From assembly GCF_000499385.1 (NCBI RefSeq), contig NW_013654410.1, positions 78,126 through 142,125 of the forward strand: 64,000 nucleotides of DNA. Reading direction: 5' to 3'. A program made the position numbers and the translations under genes. This DNA is from Eimeria necatrix (taxonomy: Eukaryota; Apicomplexa; Conoidasida; Eucoccidiorida; Eimeriidae). Positions 61,347 to 64,000 of the stretch are shown piece after piece (the stretch's first letter is position 1; each line of letters starts with the position of its first letter). The notes under the pieces are model-generated. The model was given only the letters and a program-made list of their open reading frames with translations. It was not told the origin of the DNA and made no database searches.

Positions 61347-61962
61347 TTGTACGAATGGACCTGGTGCTGCAGGGCCTGTAACCCCTGCAACAAAACTGCC
61401 AGCAGCACTTGAAAGGGAGCTGTGTAGCGCTTTGCACGCTGGTTTCGAAATTAAAATTAAAGTATTTAATGAATCTTTTGTAACTGTTCAATTTGCCTTT
61501 TATTTCAACTTTCTCTTTCTGCTCTCAGGTGAGTAGCTGGGACCCCGGCTGGGCCAGCCCCACATGACTGTGCATGCAGCTGACGGCGCTGATGGTTTCT
61601 TGGCTGGCGGAGTCTGCGGGGGTTTTGAATTAATCTGTTTTGAATTGTTTGCTCAGTTTTTTCATTTAGAAGAGCGTGCTGTTGTTGCTGCTGCTGTTGC
61701 TGCAGCAGGCGCAGCACCGCAGCAGCCGCAGCAGCCACAAGCGCAGCTGGCTGCAGCGGCGTGGCCGCTGCTGCAGGGGCTCCGCTTTACAGTTTTAGAT
61801 GAGCCTTCCACTTTTTCTAGAGACAAAGACAGTTCAGAGGAGCCCCGCAGGGATGCATGCGCATGCTGAACTTGCTGCCGCTTCCGCTGCCGCTTCCGCC
61901 GCCCGTGCTGCTGCTGCTGCTGCTGCTGCTGGGTGGTGATGAGAGCTGCGACCTGACAAGAG
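60651..61962. other. non-coding or possible 5' region of the BAH gene
   Basis: A CTG tract (60772-60796), a second CTG tract (61312-61343) and AT-rich sequence (61430-61510) precede the BAH gene. A plus-strand frame with an ATG at 61564 ends at 61869 and includes WPLLQGLRFTVLDEPSTF; it may be a first exon of the BAH gene, but I could not join it with confidence. Confidence 0.35.
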
Positions 61963-62370
61963 ATGCAGCAGCAGCGGGACTTTCCTCGAGCTGAGGGGGC
62001 CCCCTATTTGGGGCCCCCGTCGCCGCAGGCAGGTGGGGGCGTGGCTGCGGGGGGGCCTGCAGGGGAAGCTGCTGCGTGGCTGTGCAGCAGCAGCAGCAGC
62101 AGCGCGGGCTGCGGGAACAGCAGCAGCGGGAGCGCGTCCGTGTCGCCGAGCCAGCAGCAGCAGCTGCTGCTGCAGCAGCAGCAGGAGGAGGAGTGGGCAG
62201 CAGCAGCAGCAGCGCTGCCCCGCCCCGTGGACCCCCACTCCCCCCCCCTCTTTTACTTTCTGGGCGAAGCCTACAGAGAAAATGAGTGGGTCCGTTTGAA
62301 GAGTCAAAGCAGCAAAGACTGGATAGCGCAGATAATAGCCTACGTGCCTCCTGCTGCTGCTGCGGGCCCC

Positions 62371-62411
<41 letters not shown>

Positions 62412-62639
62412 GAAGATCGTGTGTCGCTGGGCCTGGGACCCGCTGGACCTGCAGGAGGAGTGCTGCCCCGACTTGCCTCTTGAGGTGTACAGCCAGTTCG
62501 AAGTGCTGCCAGCTCTCAACTTCTTTGATGTCAATCCAGTAGCTTCCATAAAAGGAAAAGTGCAGATGGACACGCTGCCGCAGTGGCTCGCCCGCACGGC
62601 CTTCCCCTTCCCCCCCAGCAGCAGCAGCAGCAGCAGCAC

Positions 62640-62679
<40 letters not shown>

Positions 62680-62758
62680 CATCAAAGCGGCGAAGGCGAA
62701 GCAGCCCGGCAGCGCTGCCGTCAAACGGACGCCGCTGTCTCCCCGAGACGACGCAGCA

Positions 62759-62789
<31 letters not shown>

Positions 62790-62856
62790 TGAAGCGGAGC
62801 GGGGGGGCGCCGCGCGCTGCTGCAGCTGCGGGGAGCCACCGCAAGCGGCAGCACTT

Positions 62857-62887
<31 letters not shown>

Positions 62888-63006
62888 AGCCCGCCGCCGC
62901 TGCTGGGGACGCTCGTGCGGCAGCGGGACTGGCAGCAGGGGGCCTCGCGGCGGCTGAAGAAGCTGGAGGAGATTTATTACTTGGGGCTGAGTGAGCTGCA
63001 GCCGCT

Positions 63007-63037
<31 letters not shown>

Positions 63038-63115
63038 GCGGACGCAGCAGCGGACGCCTCCCGCGGCGCTGCTGCTGCTGCGGGCGCGACGAGCCCCTCG
63101 CCGAGCACGCCCACG

Positions 63116-63170
<55 letters not shown>

Positions 63171-63256
63171 GGTCGGCCGGCGGGACCTCCGAGGGCGCGA
63201 GCTCGCCTGCGCAGCAGGGCGCGCGCAGCGCAGCGGCCGCGGGGGCGGGCGACCCC

Positions 63257-63296
<40 letters not shown>

Positions 63297-64000
63297 GGGC
63301 GGGGGGAGGCGGGAGGGAGCAGGTGAAGTACGCGTCTGCTGCTGCGTTTGCTGCTGCAGTGCATGCAGCGTTCTGGGGCTGCTGCGGGTCGTGGGCCCCG
63401 CGGCTGCGGCAGCAGCGGCTCTACGAGCTGCTGGCCAACCTGCGCAGAGCCAACAGCAAAGAGCTGCGGCGCAAAGTGCTGCTGGGCGAAATGAGTTTGT
63501 CTTCTTTGCTGGCAGCAGATGCAGACACGTTGGCTCCTGCTGCAGTGCAGCAGCAGCGGCGAGCGGAGCGGGAGCGGCACTTCCGGCGGGCCGTGCTGCT
63601 GACGGAAACTGTGGGGCCCGATTTGCTGCTGAAGAAGACGCACAAGGGCCTCGAGGCTGTCGGCGACGAGTTGCTGCTGCAGCAGCAGCAGCAGCAGCAG
63701 CAGCGCCGCAGCCCGCCCCCCCGCAAGCGCCCCCGCGACCGCCCGCCCCTCCGCCGCGCACCCGCCGCCAGCAGCAGCAGCCGCAGCCCCAGCAGCAGCA
63801 GCAGCAGCAGAAGCGACAGCGACAGCAGCAGCCAGCCCTCCGGCGCCGACTCCAGCGGCAGCGGCGCGGACAGCAGCAGCAGCACCACCAGCAGCAGCAG
63901 CAGCGCCGACGAGGCGCACACGGACAAGCCGCCCAGACGCAGCAGCAACGCCGCGCCTCCACCAACGCAACGCGCGGCCAACACTGCTGCTGCTGCTGCT
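61963..64000 (+). CDS. BAH plus TFIIS-central-domain protein, cut by window end
   Basis: The BAH domain is in the first part: FYFLGEAYRENEWVRL (about 62250-62300), DWIAQIIAYVP, then KIVCRWAWDPLDLQ, QFEVLPALNFFDVNPVASIK and GKVQMD (to about 62570). An Ala run interrupts it at 62350-62410. A second part in another frame carries a TFIIS central-type domain: LRQQRLYELLANLRRANSKE (about 63401-63460), LRRKVLLGEMSLSSLLAADA and DTLAPAAVQQQRRAE, as in PHF3/DIDO and TFIIS. BAH modules read histones or nucleosomes and TFIIS-M modules contact RNA polymerase II, so a transcription or chromatin role is likely. Between the domains lie Gln, Ser and Ala runs, and the frame changes from frame 1 to frame 2 somewhere in 62640-62890. 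The C-terminus is Arg/Ser-rich and continues beyond the window. The start is uncertain. Confidence 0.75.

Larger units (their letters stand above)
48108..64000. repeat. triplet-repeat-rich (R-type) segment
   Basis: From about 48.1 kb nearly every 200 bases contain a CAG or CTG tract. Long uninterrupted ones include 48798-48836, 49148-49184, 53998-54026, 56770-56812, 56997-57034, 57349-57385, 58097-58130, 58400-58440, 58686-58720, 62376-62410, 62641-62678, 63118-63170 and 63260-63295. Upstream of 48 kb such tracts are rare and short. Tracts occur in exons (Gln, Ser or Ala runs by frame), in introns and between genes. Telomere-like repeats and minisatellites occur only within or near this segment, apart from the copy at 44.1 kb. 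Confidence 0.9.

Noticed and set aside
1..64000. Retrotransposons or DNA transposons
   Set aside because: No reverse transcriptase, integrase or transposase motifs and no long terminal repeats were seen on either strand.

Overview
The window looks like a piece of a coccidian apicomplexan chromosome, most likely Eimeria. The reasons are many short introns, a myosin with IQ motifs and an RCC1-repeat tail (an apicomplexan architecture), very abundant CAG/CTG triplet tracts that encode Gln, Ser or Ala runs, and interspersed telomere-like AAACCCT repeats. No database search was possible, so the species is inferred.

Layout. About 1-48 kb is repeat-poor with widely spaced, intron-rich genes. On the minus strand, 2764-8533 encodes a predicted secreted protein of unknown function (15 exons, nearly all introns in phase 1). 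On the plus strand, 12408-16486 is PIG-M, the first GPI mannosyltransferase (12 exons, one apparent GC-AG intron). On the plus strand, 19465-30788 is a large RCC1-tailed myosin whose three nucleotide-binding motifs all look degenerate. On the plus strand, about 32285-38037 encodes a BTB/POZ protein. On the minus strand, about 40184-45000 is a CLEC16A-like FPL-domain protein.

At about 48.1 kb the sequence changes sharply to a repeat-rich segment that runs to the end of the window. Compact genes sit among CAG/CTG tracts, telomere-like repeats and minisatellites: a SWIB-domain protein (+, 48522-49241), an orphan last exon (+, 50076-50236), a ubiquilin/DSK2 gene (-, about 50700-54700), a chromodomain protein (+, 56132 to about 58742), two GCTAGC-rich minisatellites (59.0-60.6 kb) and a BAH plus TFIIS-central-domain protein (+, from 61963, cut by the window end). 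This matches the alternating feature-poor and feature-rich organisation reported for Eimeria chromosomes.

The genes are functionally unrelated (GPI synthesis, motility or cytoskeleton, endosome/autophagy, ubiquitin shuttling, chromatin), with no sign of operon-like coupling. Exon boundaries for the secreted protein, PIG-M, most of DSK2, the core of the CLEC16A-like gene and the first half of the myosin were set by hand from GT-AG sites and phase agreement. The other models are approximate spans.
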